NCBI RefSeq assembly: GCF_029504735.1
Contig: NZ_JAQFIP010000011.1
Coordinates: 1-64,000 of the forward strand
Direction: 5' to 3'
Length of the DNA: 64,000 nt
DNA from: Ereboglobus sp. PH5-10
GTDB taxonomy: Bacteria; Verrucomicrobiota; Verrucomicrobiia; Opitutales; Opitutaceae
Part shown: positions 38,480-46,093 of the stretch, one piece after another
Layout: each line of letters begins with the position of its first letter
Position numbering within the stretch: position 1 is the stretch's first letter
Notes under the pieces: generated by a model
What the model saw: only the letters and a program-made list of their open reading frames with translations
The model's database searches: none
What the model was told of the DNA's origin: nothing
Translations under genes and position numbers: made by a program

Positions 38480-38875
38480 ATGTTTTCTAAAATCAGTTTT
38501 TGGATTGGCACCATACTTGTTGTAGCAGGATGTAACGGGATGGTAATCACTATATTTTATTATACTCCGAAAAAGATTAGAGGATCCCCTACTATGCGCG
38601 GGCAAGACGGTGTGATTGCTGTTGCATTTATAATAATAGGAATATGTTTATTATGGTCATTGTATCGCGATAATCGCAAAGAGACCAATTTGCCAACAAT
38701 GATGAAATGTTTTTTCATAGCTGGTGGACTAGTGTTCTTTCTTGGTATTTTTTTCGGACATATGAAAAGTCTCTATTTTGGAGAAGGTAGTTGGTTGTAT
38801 GCAATTGTAACTGGATTAATGACGATACTGTTTGGATATTTTATCTTGAGAGGCAAAGGGGGCCGGCGAGAATAA
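38480..38875 (+). CDS. AT-rich four-helix membrane protein of unknown function
   Basis: 131 residues with four predicted membrane segments (about 6-26, 45-60, 75-95 and 105-122) and short loops. The ATG at 38480 is preceded at 8 bases by AAGGA. Composition is strongly AT-rich compared with its neighbours, pointing to acquisition from outside. It directly follows a 48-residue frame in the same orientation. No family recognised. Confidence 0.65.
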   Translation: MFSKISFWIGTILVVAGCNGMVITIFYYTPKKIRGSPTMRGQDGVIAVAFIIIGICLLWSLYRDNRKETNLPTMMKCFFIAGGLVFFLGIFFGHMKSLYFGEGSWLYAIVTGLMTILFGYFILRGKGGRRE

Positions 38876-39039
38876 AAGGGGGCGTCCGAGTTTTGTTGTT
38901 TTTTCCCTTTAGTCGCAACGCGAACGGACGCTCTTCGCCGGGGTAGTGTCCTATTGAGTCTGTCGGCGGGTTTTACGGGGCGCGGCGAAAGCGGTTTGTG
39001 GTCGTGGCGACGATGCTGCCACGGCGCGCGCAGCCCAGA

Positions 39040-39151
39040 GGGCCAGAAAAAACAAAAGCCAGAATACCAGCCCCGCGAAATGCGACGGCCTGGTTTTCTG
39101 GCTTCTGGTTCTCTGGCGCTCTGGCCTCTGGTATTCTGGCCTCTGTTCTTC
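39040..39151. repeat. CCAGA-type inverted repeat between a membrane gene and serA
   Basis: CCAGAATACCAG (39059-39070) is the exact reverse complement of 39128-39139. Arms are extended by imperfect CCAGAG/CTCTGG modules. It lies directly after the serA stop on the minus strand. Confidence 0.7.
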
Positions 39152-39160
39152 TGAATTTCC

Positions 39161-40750
39161 TCAGAGCTGCACGAACTTCGCCATTTTGATGGCGGGGAGG
39201 GCCTTGATTTCCTTGCGGGCGGCTTCGCTCGGCTCGGTGTCAACGCGCACGACCATGTAGGCGGTGCCGCCGGGCGTGAGGCGCGAGAGCGACATGTCGG
39301 CGATGTTCACCTTGTCCTTGCCGAGGATCGTGCCAATCGTGCCGACCATGCCGGGCACGTCGGAGTTTTCCAACACGAGCAGTCCGCCCTCGGCCAGCAC
39401 CTCGACCTCGCGGCTGTTGATGTTGACGATGCGCGGTTGTCCGCCCTTGCCGATGAGCGTGCCTTGCGCGGAATAAATTTTCCCGTCCGGCGTGATGACA
39501 TCGACCGCCATGAGCTCGGTGTAACCGCAGTCGTTGTTGGACTTGATGGTTTCGACCTGCACGCCGAGGCGCTGCATGAGCGAGGGTGCGTTGACGAAGT
39601 TGACCTGTTCGCCGCTGATGCGGCGCAGGTAGCCGCGCTGGATGGAGCGCGTGATGGCGTTGGCGTCGAGATCGACGATCTTGCCCCAATAGGTGATGCG
39701 GAGCGTGGAGATTTGCTGCGGCGAGATTTGCTGCACGAGCGTGCCGAGCTTGGCGCCGAGGTCGAGGTAGGGCCCGAGAACCTTGATCGCGGCCTCGTCG
39801 ATCGAGGGCATGTTGACGGCGTTGCGGATGACTCCGCCCTTGAGCACGTCGGCGATTTGCTCGGCGATTTCGATGCCGACCGATTCCTGCGCCTCCGCGG
39901 TCGAGGCGCCAAGATGCGGCGTGAGCACAACATTGGGCATGGCGCGCAACGGGCTGTCCTTGGCGAGCGGCTCGTCCTCGAAAACGTCGAGCCCGGCGGC
40001 AGCGACCTTGCCGGACTTGAGCGCCTCGACGAGCGCGCTTTCCTTGATGATGCCGCCGCGCGCGCAGTTGAAGATGCGCAGGCCCTTTTTGCATTTTTCA
40101 AAGGCCGCCTCGTCGATCATATACTTGGTGTCCTCGGTGAGCGGCATGTGCACGGTGATGTAGTCGGCCTGCGCGAGGATGTCGTCGAGCGTGGCGATTT
40201 CGACCTGCATGGCCTTGGCGCGGCTGGGCGCGAGATAGGGATCGTAGGCGAGCACGCGCATGCCGAACGCCTGGGCGCGCTTGGCGACCTCGCCGCCGAT
40301 GCGGCCGAGCCCGATGACGCCGAGCGTCTTGCGGAAGAGCTCGATGCCGCTGAAAGCCTTGCGGTTCCACTCGCCGTTTTTCATGGACGCGGCGGCTTGC
40401 GGAACGGGGCGCGCGCCGCAGAGGATGTGCGTGAAGGTGAGCTCGGCGGTGGCGATGGTGTTGCCCGCCGGGGTGTTCATGACAACGACGCCGCGCTCGG
40501 TGGCGGCCTCGACATCGACGTTGTCAACGCCCACGCCGGCGCGTCCGACGACTTTGAGGAGCGGAGCGGCCTCGAGCACCTGCTTCGTGATCTTGGTTTC
40601 CGAGCGCACGGCGATGGCGTGCACGTCCTTGACGAGTTCGAGGACTTTTTCCGGAGAAGAACCGTAAGCCTCGATGACTTCAAAACCCGCTTGTTTTCGC
40701 AGGTATTCAACTCCTTTTGGTGATATTTTGTCGGCGACCAGGATTTTCAT
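39161..40750 (-). CDS. serA: D-3-phosphoglycerate dehydrogenase
   Basis: 529 residues from the ATG at 40750 (MKILVADKISPKGVEYL); an in-frame ATG 26 codons upstream is unlikely. It oxidises 3-phosphoglycerate to 3-phosphohydroxypyruvate, the first step of serine synthesis. The NAD-binding motif is GLGRIGGEVAKRAQAFG (near 147). NCARGGIIKESAL carries the catalytic Arg region, and LTPHLGAST the catalytic His near 280. The long form has an intervening domain and a C-terminal ACT domain (from about 455, VLENSDVPGMVGTIGTILG), which usually senses serine. Serine is also the co-substrate of TrpB. Confidence 0.96.
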   Translation of the reverse strand: MKILVADKISPKGVEYLRKQAGFEVIEAYGSSPEKVLELVKDVHAIAVRSETKITKQVLEAAPLLKVVGRAGVGVDNVDVEAATERGVVVMNTPAGNTIATAELTFTHILCGARPVPQAAASMKNGEWNRKAFSGIELFRKTLGVIGLGRIGGEVAKRAQAFGMRVLAYDPYLAPSRAKAMQVEIATLDDILAQADYITVHMPLTEDTKYMIDEAAFEKCKKGLRIFNCARGGIIKESALVEALKSGKVAAAGLDVFEDEPLAKDSPLRAMPNVVLTPHLGASTAEAQESVGIEIAEQIADVLKGGVIRNAVNMPSIDEAAIKVLGPYLDLGAKLGTLVQQISPQQISTLRITYWGKIVDLDANAITRSIQRGYLRRISGEQVNFVNAPSLMQRLGVQVETIKSNNDCGYTELMAVDVITPDGKIYSAQGTLIGKGGQPRIVNINSREVEVLAEGGLLVLENSDVPGMVGTIGTILGKDKVNIADMSLSRLTPGGTAYMVVRVDTEPSEAARKEIKALPAIKMAKFVQL

Positions 40751-40876
40751 GGGAAAAAATGGAAACGAACAGGCAACAGGCTGGGGCAGCGCGGCGCAAG
40801 TGGTTTTTACAGAACAGCGGTTTTCCATTTACGCGGGGCGGCGAATGGTGTGTGTTTCCGCGCATAAATTTTCCTC

Positions 40877-41650
40877 ATGGCCACTTTCATTCATCCCACT
40901 GCCATCATCGAACCGGGCGCGCAGATCGGCGCGGATTGCGAGATTCTCGCGGGGGCCGTCATCAAGGAGGGCGTCGTGCTTGGCGATCGCGTGGCCGTGG
41001 GTGAATACTCGGTGATCGGCGGCGCGCCGCAATCAATCGGTTTCGACCGGTCTCTAAAGACGGGCGTGCGGATCGGCGCGGACACGGTCATTCGCGAGCA
41101 CGTCACGATCAGCCGCGCGACACACGAGGGCTGCGCCACCGTGATCGGCGAAAAATGTTTTATCATGGCGACGGCGCACGTGGCGCACGATTGCGCGCTG
41201 GCGGACAATGTCATCATGGCAAACGCGGTGCTGCTGGCGGGGCACGTGAGCGTGGGGACGAGCGCGTTTATCGGCGGGGGCGCGGTCGTGCACCAATTTG
41301 TGCGCATCGGCGAAAGCGTGATGATAAGCGGCAACGCGTCGATTTCGCAGGACCTGGCGCCGTTTACACTCGTGGCGGAGCGCGACGGCGTCGTGGGGCT
41401 GAATCTCATCGGGCTGAAACGGCGCGGCTTTTCGCGCGAGGCGATTCGCGAAATCAAGGACGCGTTTCGCGAGGTGTATCACGCGCGGACCAACATCCGC
41501 AATGTGGCGGCGGATGCGCTCGCTTCGGGGCGCTACGCGACTCCCGAGGCGGGGCTTTTCCTGCAGTTTTTCTCGGGCGGGAAACGCGGTTTTGCGCGCC
41601 TGATGCGCAAGCACGGCGAGAGCGAATCCGGCGCGCCCGCCGCGGATTAA
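40877..41650 (+). CDS. lpxA: UDP-N-acetylglucosamine acyltransferase
   Basis: 257 residues, family length. It transfers a 3-hydroxyacyl chain from ACP to UDP-GlcNAc, starting lipid A synthesis, so the organism makes LPS. The left-handed beta-helix is visible as hexapeptide repeats with I/V-G-x-x (IEPGAQIGADCEILAGAVI). The catalytic His lies in MATAHVAHDCALADN near residue 115. The C-terminal helical part (REAIREIKDAFREVYHA) is also typical. No lpxD or fabZ is adjacent. It diverges from serA; a subtilase gene follows at once. Confidence 0.95.
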   Translation: MATFIHPTAIIEPGAQIGADCEILAGAVIKEGVVLGDRVAVGEYSVIGGAPQSIGFDRSLKTGVRIGADTVIREHVTISRATHEGCATVIGEKCFIMATAHVAHDCALADNVIMANAVLLAGHVSVGTSAFIGGGAVVHQFVRIGESVMISGNASISQDLAPFTLVAERDGVVGLNLIGLKRRGFSREAIREIKDAFREVYHARTNIRNVAADALASGRYATPEAGLFLQFFSGGKRGFARLMRKHGESESGAPAAD

Positions 41651-41687
41651 TGTGGAACGCCGGCGCCGAAAAATTTGTCCCAAGAGC

Positions 41688-43340
41688 ATGCACGAAAAAC
41701 CGCGAAGCCCGATTGTTCCCGCGCTGATCACCCTGGCGCTGATCGGTTTTATGGCGTGGACGCTCGTGAAACACCAGCGGCGCGCGGAGGGGATGGCCGC
41801 GGCTGAAAAAGCGCGGACCGAGGCAACGGATGACCGGGCGGCGTTGACCGCGGCGGCGCAAAAAGCCCGCGCAAATGCGTTGACTGCGGAGGCGCGGCGA
41901 CTCGGCGCGGCGGCGTTTAAGGAGCAACTGGCGGCGCACCTCGACAACGACCATGTCCGGCGAAACGAGGCCGTGCTCGCGTTCAAGGACGCGGGGGCGC
42001 TGCAACGTTTTCTGGCGCGGGCGAAAGACGCGGGGCTGATGGTGCTGTCGAGCTCGGAAAAGTTGCTGTCGGCGCGCGTGCGTTATGCGTCGCTCGACGG
42101 ACTGGCGTCGGAGATCACGGACAACTCATCCGACTACGAGGAGGTTGGCGGCAACTTTATCGCGGAGATTCCAACCGTGCCGGAGACCGAGGCGCGCACG
42201 GCGCGCTCGCAGGTTCCCGTGCGCGACAATTTGCTTGGGGCGATCGGCGTCGCGGGCGCGGACAACAGCCAGTGGGGGCGCGGCGTGACGATCGCGGTGC
42301 TCGACAGCGGCGTGGCGGCCGACGCGACATTCGGGCAGCGCGTGCGCAGGCTCGACGCCGGCCACGGCGTTTCAATTGAGGCGGGGGAGGGGCACGGCAC
42401 CGCCGTGGCATCACTCGCCGCGGGCGCCGACGCCGACGCGCCCGGTGTCGCCCCCGCGGCCGACATCCTGAGTCTCCGCGTGACGGATTCAAACGGTCTC
42501 GGCGATCTCTACACCATTTCGGAGGCGATCATGCTGGCGGCTGACTCCGGCGCGCAGATCATCAATGTGAGCCTCGGCAGCTACGGGACGAGCGCGGTGT
42601 TGTTGCGCGCGATTGAATACGCGATGCAGGGAGGCGCGGTTGTCGTGGCGGCGGCGGGCAACGACCAGGCGGCGCAGCTCATGTGGCCCGCCGCCTATTC
42701 GCGGGTGATTTCGGTGGGGGCGACGGACGCGATGCAGCAGCAGCTCATTTTTTCCAACTCGGGCGCGCAGTTGCAGATAACCGCGCCGGGTTACGCCATA
42801 CTGGCCGCGTGGGCGGATGAGTCGCGGGTTGGTTTCACGGGCACATCGGCGAGCGCGCCGGTGGTGTCGGGCGCGATTGCGGCGCTGATGTCGGCCTATG
42901 GCGGAATCAGCGCGCAGGAGGCGTGGGCGATTTTGGTGGCGCACGTCAACGACGCCGGCGCGGAAGGGCGCGACGATGATTACGGCGCGGGCGTGATCGA
43001 CCTTGGCTGGGCGTTGGAAAGCAACGATCCCACGCGCATGGACACGGCCATTTCGAGCCATTATTACAACAGCAAGGACGGCACGGTCGATGTGGTTGTG
43101 CAAAACCGCGGCGCCACGGCCATGTCGGGGATGACGCTTGTGGTGGAGGTCAACGGAGCCGTCTCGAATGTCGCGCTGCCGTGGGTCGACGCCCGCGCAA
43201 CGACTGTCGTGAAAGTGCCGGTGCCCGAGGGCGCGGAAACAGTTGTGAACACAACGCTGCTCAACGCCGGTGGCGTGACCGACAAAAATCCGTCGAACAA
43301 TCACAAGGCCAGCGTCGTTTCCCTGGGTGGCGGCGAGTGA
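41688..43340 (+). CDS. Subtilisin-like serine protease (S8) with membrane anchor
   Basis: 550 residues from the ATG at 41688; a GTG at 41652, directly after the lpxA stop, would add 12 residues. An N-terminal hydrophobic segment (ALITLALIGFMAWTLV) is a signal anchor. An Ala-rich, probably coiled-coil region follows. The catalytic triad is complete: Asp in IAVLDSGVAAD, His in GEGHGTAVASLAAG and Ser in FTGTSASAPVVSGA. The last 90 residues (DGTVDVVVQNRGATAMSGM) look like a CARDB-type beta-sandwich. It may process or trim envelope proteins. It probably shares transcription with lpxA. Confidence 0.9.
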   Translation: MHEKPRSPIVPALITLALIGFMAWTLVKHQRRAEGMAAAEKARTEATDDRAALTAAAQKARANALTAEARRLGAAAFKEQLAAHLDNDHVRRNEAVLAFKDAGALQRFLARAKDAGLMVLSSSEKLLSARVRYASLDGLASEITDNSSDYEEVGGNFIAEIPTVPETEARTARSQVPVRDNLLGAIGVAGADNSQWGRGVTIAVLDSGVAADATFGQRVRRLDAGHGVSIEAGEGHGTAVASLAAGADADAPGVAPAADILSLRVTDSNGLGDLYTISEAIMLAADSGAQIINVSLGSYGTSAVLLRAIEYAMQGGAVVVAAAGNDQAAQLMWPAAYSRVISVGATDAMQQQLIFSNSGAQLQITAPGYAILAAWADESRVGFTGTSASAPVVSGAIAALMSAYGGISAQEAWAILVAHVNDAGAEGRDDDYGAGVIDLGWALESNDPTRMDTAISSHYYNSKDGTVDVVVQNRGATAMSGMTLVVEVNGAVSNVALPWVDARATTVVKVPVPEGAETVVNTTLLNAGGVTDKNPSNNHKASVVSLGGGE

Positions 43341-43443
43341 GATTTGTTGCGCAAACCGAGAGTCGGCCCGAGGGACTCCTTCGTTGCTTTGCAGACTTGG
43401 CATGCGGCGCGAGTTGGTTTTTGTTGCTCGTTTCACGTTTTCA

Positions 43444-44406
43444 ATGAGCACACGTCCAAAACGCGCTTACGACGCATCCTTCAAAGTCACCGACGCCTAT
43501 CGCGCGTCGCTGCCCGACGTGATGAAGTGTCCGAACGACATCGAGGGCGCGCGGGTCGCCATCCAGCAGGTCGGCATCGACGGGTTCAAGCTGCCCATGC
43601 GTTTCGCGTTGAAGGCGGGCGCGGGGAAAAAGGGTGGGGCGGCGGCGAAACATGGCGCCGGCCCGGCCACGCTCGAGGCTCGCGTCACCGGCACCGTTTC
43701 CCTCGACGCCGCGCGCAAGGGCATCAACATGAGCCGCATCGTGCGGACGTTTTACGAGCACGGCGCCGATGTGTGTTCGCCGGAATTGCTCGGGCGTATT
43801 TTGAAAAAATATCGCCGCGCCCACGCCGCGCTCGAGGCGCGGTTGCGCGTGGCGTTTTCCTTTCCCGTGTGGCAGGCCAGCCTGCGCAGCGGCCTGGGCG
43901 GCTGGCAGTATTACGACGCGGCGTATGAAGTGGCGCTCGGGCGTGCCGGCGAACTGCGCCGTTATGTGGAGATTGATTTTGAGTATTCGTCGGCCTGTCC
44001 GTGCTCGGCGGAACTTGCGGAGCATGCGCGCGAGGCGCGCGGCGTGTTTGCGATGGGGCACTCGCAACGCTCCCGCGCGCGCGTTCGCGTCGAGATCGCG
44101 TCGCGCCGGACGCTCACCGTCGATGTCCTCCTCTCGCATTGCCGCGCAGCGCTCCGCACGGAGACTCAGGTGATGGTGAAGCGCGAGGACGAGCAGGCGT
44201 TTGCCGAGCTGAACGGGGCGCATTTGAAGTTTGTGGAGGATGCCGCGCGCCTGCTTTACGCGCGCCTGGCGGCGGATGCGCGCGTGCGCGATTTTCGCGT
44301 GATGTGCGCGCATTACGAATCGCTTCATTCGCACGATGCCGTGAGCGTCATTTGCAAAGGCATTCCTGGCGGCATGAACGCCGATTCGCTGAATTTTCGG
44401 ATGTAG
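43444..44406 (+). CDS. folE2: GTP cyclohydrolase FolE2
   Basis: 320 residues from the ATG at 43444, where family similarity begins; the frame is open further upstream. FolE2 (type IB) opens GTP to 7,8-dihydroneopterin triphosphate for folate or queuosine. The metal-binding Cys is in YSSACPCSAELAEHA near residue 190. LPMRFALKAG and the C-terminal YESLHSHDAVSVI match the family. An extra Gly/Ala/Lys-rich loop lies at about residues 58-75. Type IB is often made in zinc limitation, but no Zur site is evident upstream. Confidence 0.92.
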   Translation: MSTRPKRAYDASFKVTDAYRASLPDVMKCPNDIEGARVAIQQVGIDGFKLPMRFALKAGAGKKGGAAAKHGAGPATLEARVTGTVSLDAARKGINMSRIVRTFYEHGADVCSPELLGRILKKYRRAHAALEARLRVAFSFPVWQASLRSGLGGWQYYDAAYEVALGRAGELRRYVEIDFEYSSACPCSAELAEHAREARGVFAMGHSQRSRARVRVEIASRRTLTVDVLLSHCRAALRTETQVMVKREDEQAFAELNGAHLKFVEDAARLLYARLAADARVRDFRVMCAHYESLHSHDAVSVICKGIPGGMNADSLNFRM

Positions 44407-44477
44407 CAACTGCGCGCGCCCGAGGTTGGCGCGCGATTTTGCTCCACGCTTGTCGTGCGCCGGCCTGCTTTTGGATA

Positions 44478-44525
44478 TTGCAACTTGCAATTCAGTGTTG
44501 CCCGCGGGCTGTTGCAAATTGCAAT
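44478..44525. promoter_or_regulatory. Pair of TTGCAANTTGCAAT boxes (candidate operator)
   Basis: TTGCAACTTGCAAT (44478-44491) and TTGCAAATTGCAAT (44512-44525) differ at one base and start 34 bases apart. They precede a TATATAAATA stretch at about 44539-44548 and the small gene at 44641. Each box has an imperfect two-fold symmetry, as in dimer-binding operators. Confidence 0.45.
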
Positions 44526-44640
44526 GAGCGATGCGGGATATATAAATAGCAAGTTTTGTTTTATGTTAATGAACATGCTCTTATGGATTAAGTGAGAAGT
44601 TGGCACGCATGTAGCTTAAAGGGGAGACACATAAAACATC

Positions 44641-44973
44641 ATGAACATTCTAAACGCACTCAGCTTTTTGACCTTCGGGCTTATCATGCGCTTTCTGCCG
44701 GTGTTAGTGCCGACATTTGTGGCGCCTGATGCGCTTAATGCCGCGGCGGCCGAGGCGACGACACGTGGAACGCTGCTTGTGGCGGCGGGTTATGCGTTTG
44801 GCGCGTTGGGTGCGTGGTTGCTCATAAGAAAAATAACACGCATTACCAAGCATGCGGCGGCGGAGGTTCGCCGCGAACTTCAGGCCGCCCGCGAAACTTG
44901 CGAGACCGCCGACGAGCGCAACCCCTGCGCGCGCGGCCTGGCGGGGCAGGTGGAAGTGCATGTGCAATATTGA
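44641..44973 (+). CDS. Small membrane protein of unknown function
   Basis: 110 residues. Two hydrophobic segments (about 8-28 and 44-62) flank an Ala-rich loop. A charged helix follows (ITKHAAAEVRRELQAARETC), with two Cys near the end. The gene is preceded by a pair of identical-looking TTGCAA boxes that may control it. The start has GGGGAGA about 16 bases upstream, too far for a good ribosome-binding site. No family recognised. It lies just before the 6S RNA gene. Confidence 0.5.
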   Translation: MNILNALSFLTFGLIMRFLPVLVPTFVAPDALNAAAAEATTRGTLLVAAGYAFGALGAWLLIRKITRITKHAAAEVRRELQAARETCETADERNPCARGLAGQVEVHVQY

Positions 44974-45056
44974 GTTGTGCGCAATATGCGCATGATTGTC
45001 CGGCGAGTGAAGTTCATGAAATTGAGTTTTATCCCGACACGAAATGCTCAAATCGG

Positions 45057-45084
45057 TTGACCGCGAGCCGCGCGAGGCTACTGT
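45057..45084 (+). promoter_or_regulatory. Promoter of the 6S RNA gene
   Basis: TTGACC (45057-45062) and TACTGT (45079-45084) are separated by 16 bases. A start 7 bases further on coincides with the 5' end of the predicted RNA closing stem. Confidence 0.5.
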
Positions 45085-45090
45085 TTTTCG

Positions 45091-45280
45091 TTTGATCCTC
45101 TGCAGTGTTCGAGGTGCTTTTCAATAACCGCTCTCGGCCTTTGAGTCATTACGGGAGCCAAACCCGCCGTGGAAGATGCTAGGCCGCACACCGGAAAGCA
45201 GACGCCGCGTAGGAGGCGCCCACCTTAACATAAAAAGGACTAGAGCCTTTGGGCATACGGCACAGGTGGAGGATCAATCC
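45091..45280 (+). ncRNA. ssrS: Probable 6S RNA
   Basis: About 190 bases. A 9-bp closing stem joins TTGATCCTC (45092-45100) with GAGGATCAA (45269-45277). Directly inside is GCAGTGTTCG on the 5' side and GGGCATACGGCA on the 3' side, the arrangement seen in 6S RNAs, where TGTTCG follows the closing stem. A central open region is flanked by GCTCTCGGCC and AAGGACTAGAGCC. A promoter fits its 5' end and a strong terminator its 3' end. 6S RNA imitates an open promoter and sequesters housekeeping RNA polymerase in stationary phase. I have not folded it fully; another structured RNA is possible. Confidence 0.68.
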
Positions 45281-45286
45281 TTTTTA

Positions 45287-45325
45287 AAAGAATCCCAAGT
45301 TTACACGACTTGGGATTCTTTTTTT
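45287..45325 (+). terminator. Intrinsic terminator after the 6S RNA
   Basis: AAAGAATCCCAAGT (45287-45300) pairs perfectly with ACTTGGGATTCTTT (45308-45321) around a 7-base loop, followed by further Ts. The 14-bp stem is the strongest terminator in the window. Bases 45326-45663 beyond it hold no supported gene. Confidence 0.9.
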
Positions 45326-45663
45326 CATAAAACTCTCCTGCTGTCTGGAGGTCATTCTCGCCTGTTTGACGATGAATCACTCCCAATCAACAAGAAAGCC
45401 CTCTCCGATGAGGAGAAGGCTTTTCTGGTAAAATGGTCGGGCCGGAGAGGCACGGCAATTTCCCTATGAAGAGGTGTCTTGGTTGCTGTTTGGTTGCAAA
45501 AACTGCGGGCTTTTTCTGATGAACCAACGTAATTTTTGACAAACATAACCAAGCCCAATCGCGAGGCAATCATTCACGAGAAGATGACGATGGTAAGCGA
45601 GCAGCAATACGTGGACCTCAAATTTACGGCCCACGACAATCTGCGTTTTCGAGGCTAGGAGTT

Positions 45664-46075
45664 TTACTTGCGCCCGGCGTTGTATTCGGCGAGCGCGGCT
45701 TGCATCGCCAAAATATTTTCGCGCGGGGTGCCGGGGCTGGTGCCGCCACCGACCGAAAGGATTATGTTTTCGCCGCCGCTTTTTTCCAGCACATCCAACG
45801 TCGCTGCACGGACTTGGTCGGGCGCGCCTTTCGCCATGACTTCGAACGGGGTCACGTTGCCCATCAGGCAGAGGCGGTTGCCGACGCGGTGTTTCACGTC
45901 GGCGATGCTCGTGTGCTTGCCCCAGTTGAGAACGTGGAAGCCGACATCGGGCAAGTATTCCAGGCACTTCTCTATGGAGGCGTCGTTGTGATAGATTTTT
46001 ATCCAGTCCTTCGGGAACGCGTCGCAGATGCGCTTCAAATACGGGGGGCAGAATTCTTTGCAGTCGAACTGTGTT
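45664..46075 (-). pseudogene. Uroporphyrinogen-decarboxylase-family fragment (N-terminus missing)
   Basis: The frame encodes about 136 residues resembling the C-terminal third of the URO-D/methyltransferase (MtaA-like) superfamily: KRICDAFPKDWIKIYHNDA, LPDVGFHVLNWGKHTSI and ENIILSVGGGTSPGTPRENI. Full members are about 340 residues. Similarity begins just after an in-frame TGA at 46076-46078, and the neighbouring PL11 gene ends at 46094, so the first 200 or so residues are lost. It is a remnant, probably of a longer polysaccharide locus in which such genes sometimes occur. A short product from the TTG at 46038 is possible but unlikely to be active. Confidence 0.75.
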
Positions 46076-46093
46076 CACCGATAAGTGATATTT

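Noticed and set aside
45181-45225. SRP RNA-like CCGGAAAGCAG stretch
   Set aside because: The full SRP domain IV consensus is not met, and the closing stem, promoter and size fit 6S RNA better.
45176-45469. 97-residue frame overlapping the 6S RNA and its terminator
   Set aside because: It runs through the RNA stem and the terminator hairpin and has no recognisable similarity.
45464-46078. 204-residue frame overlapping the URO-D fragment
   Set aside because: Different frame from the one that carries URO-D similarity; Arg-rich nonsense sequence.
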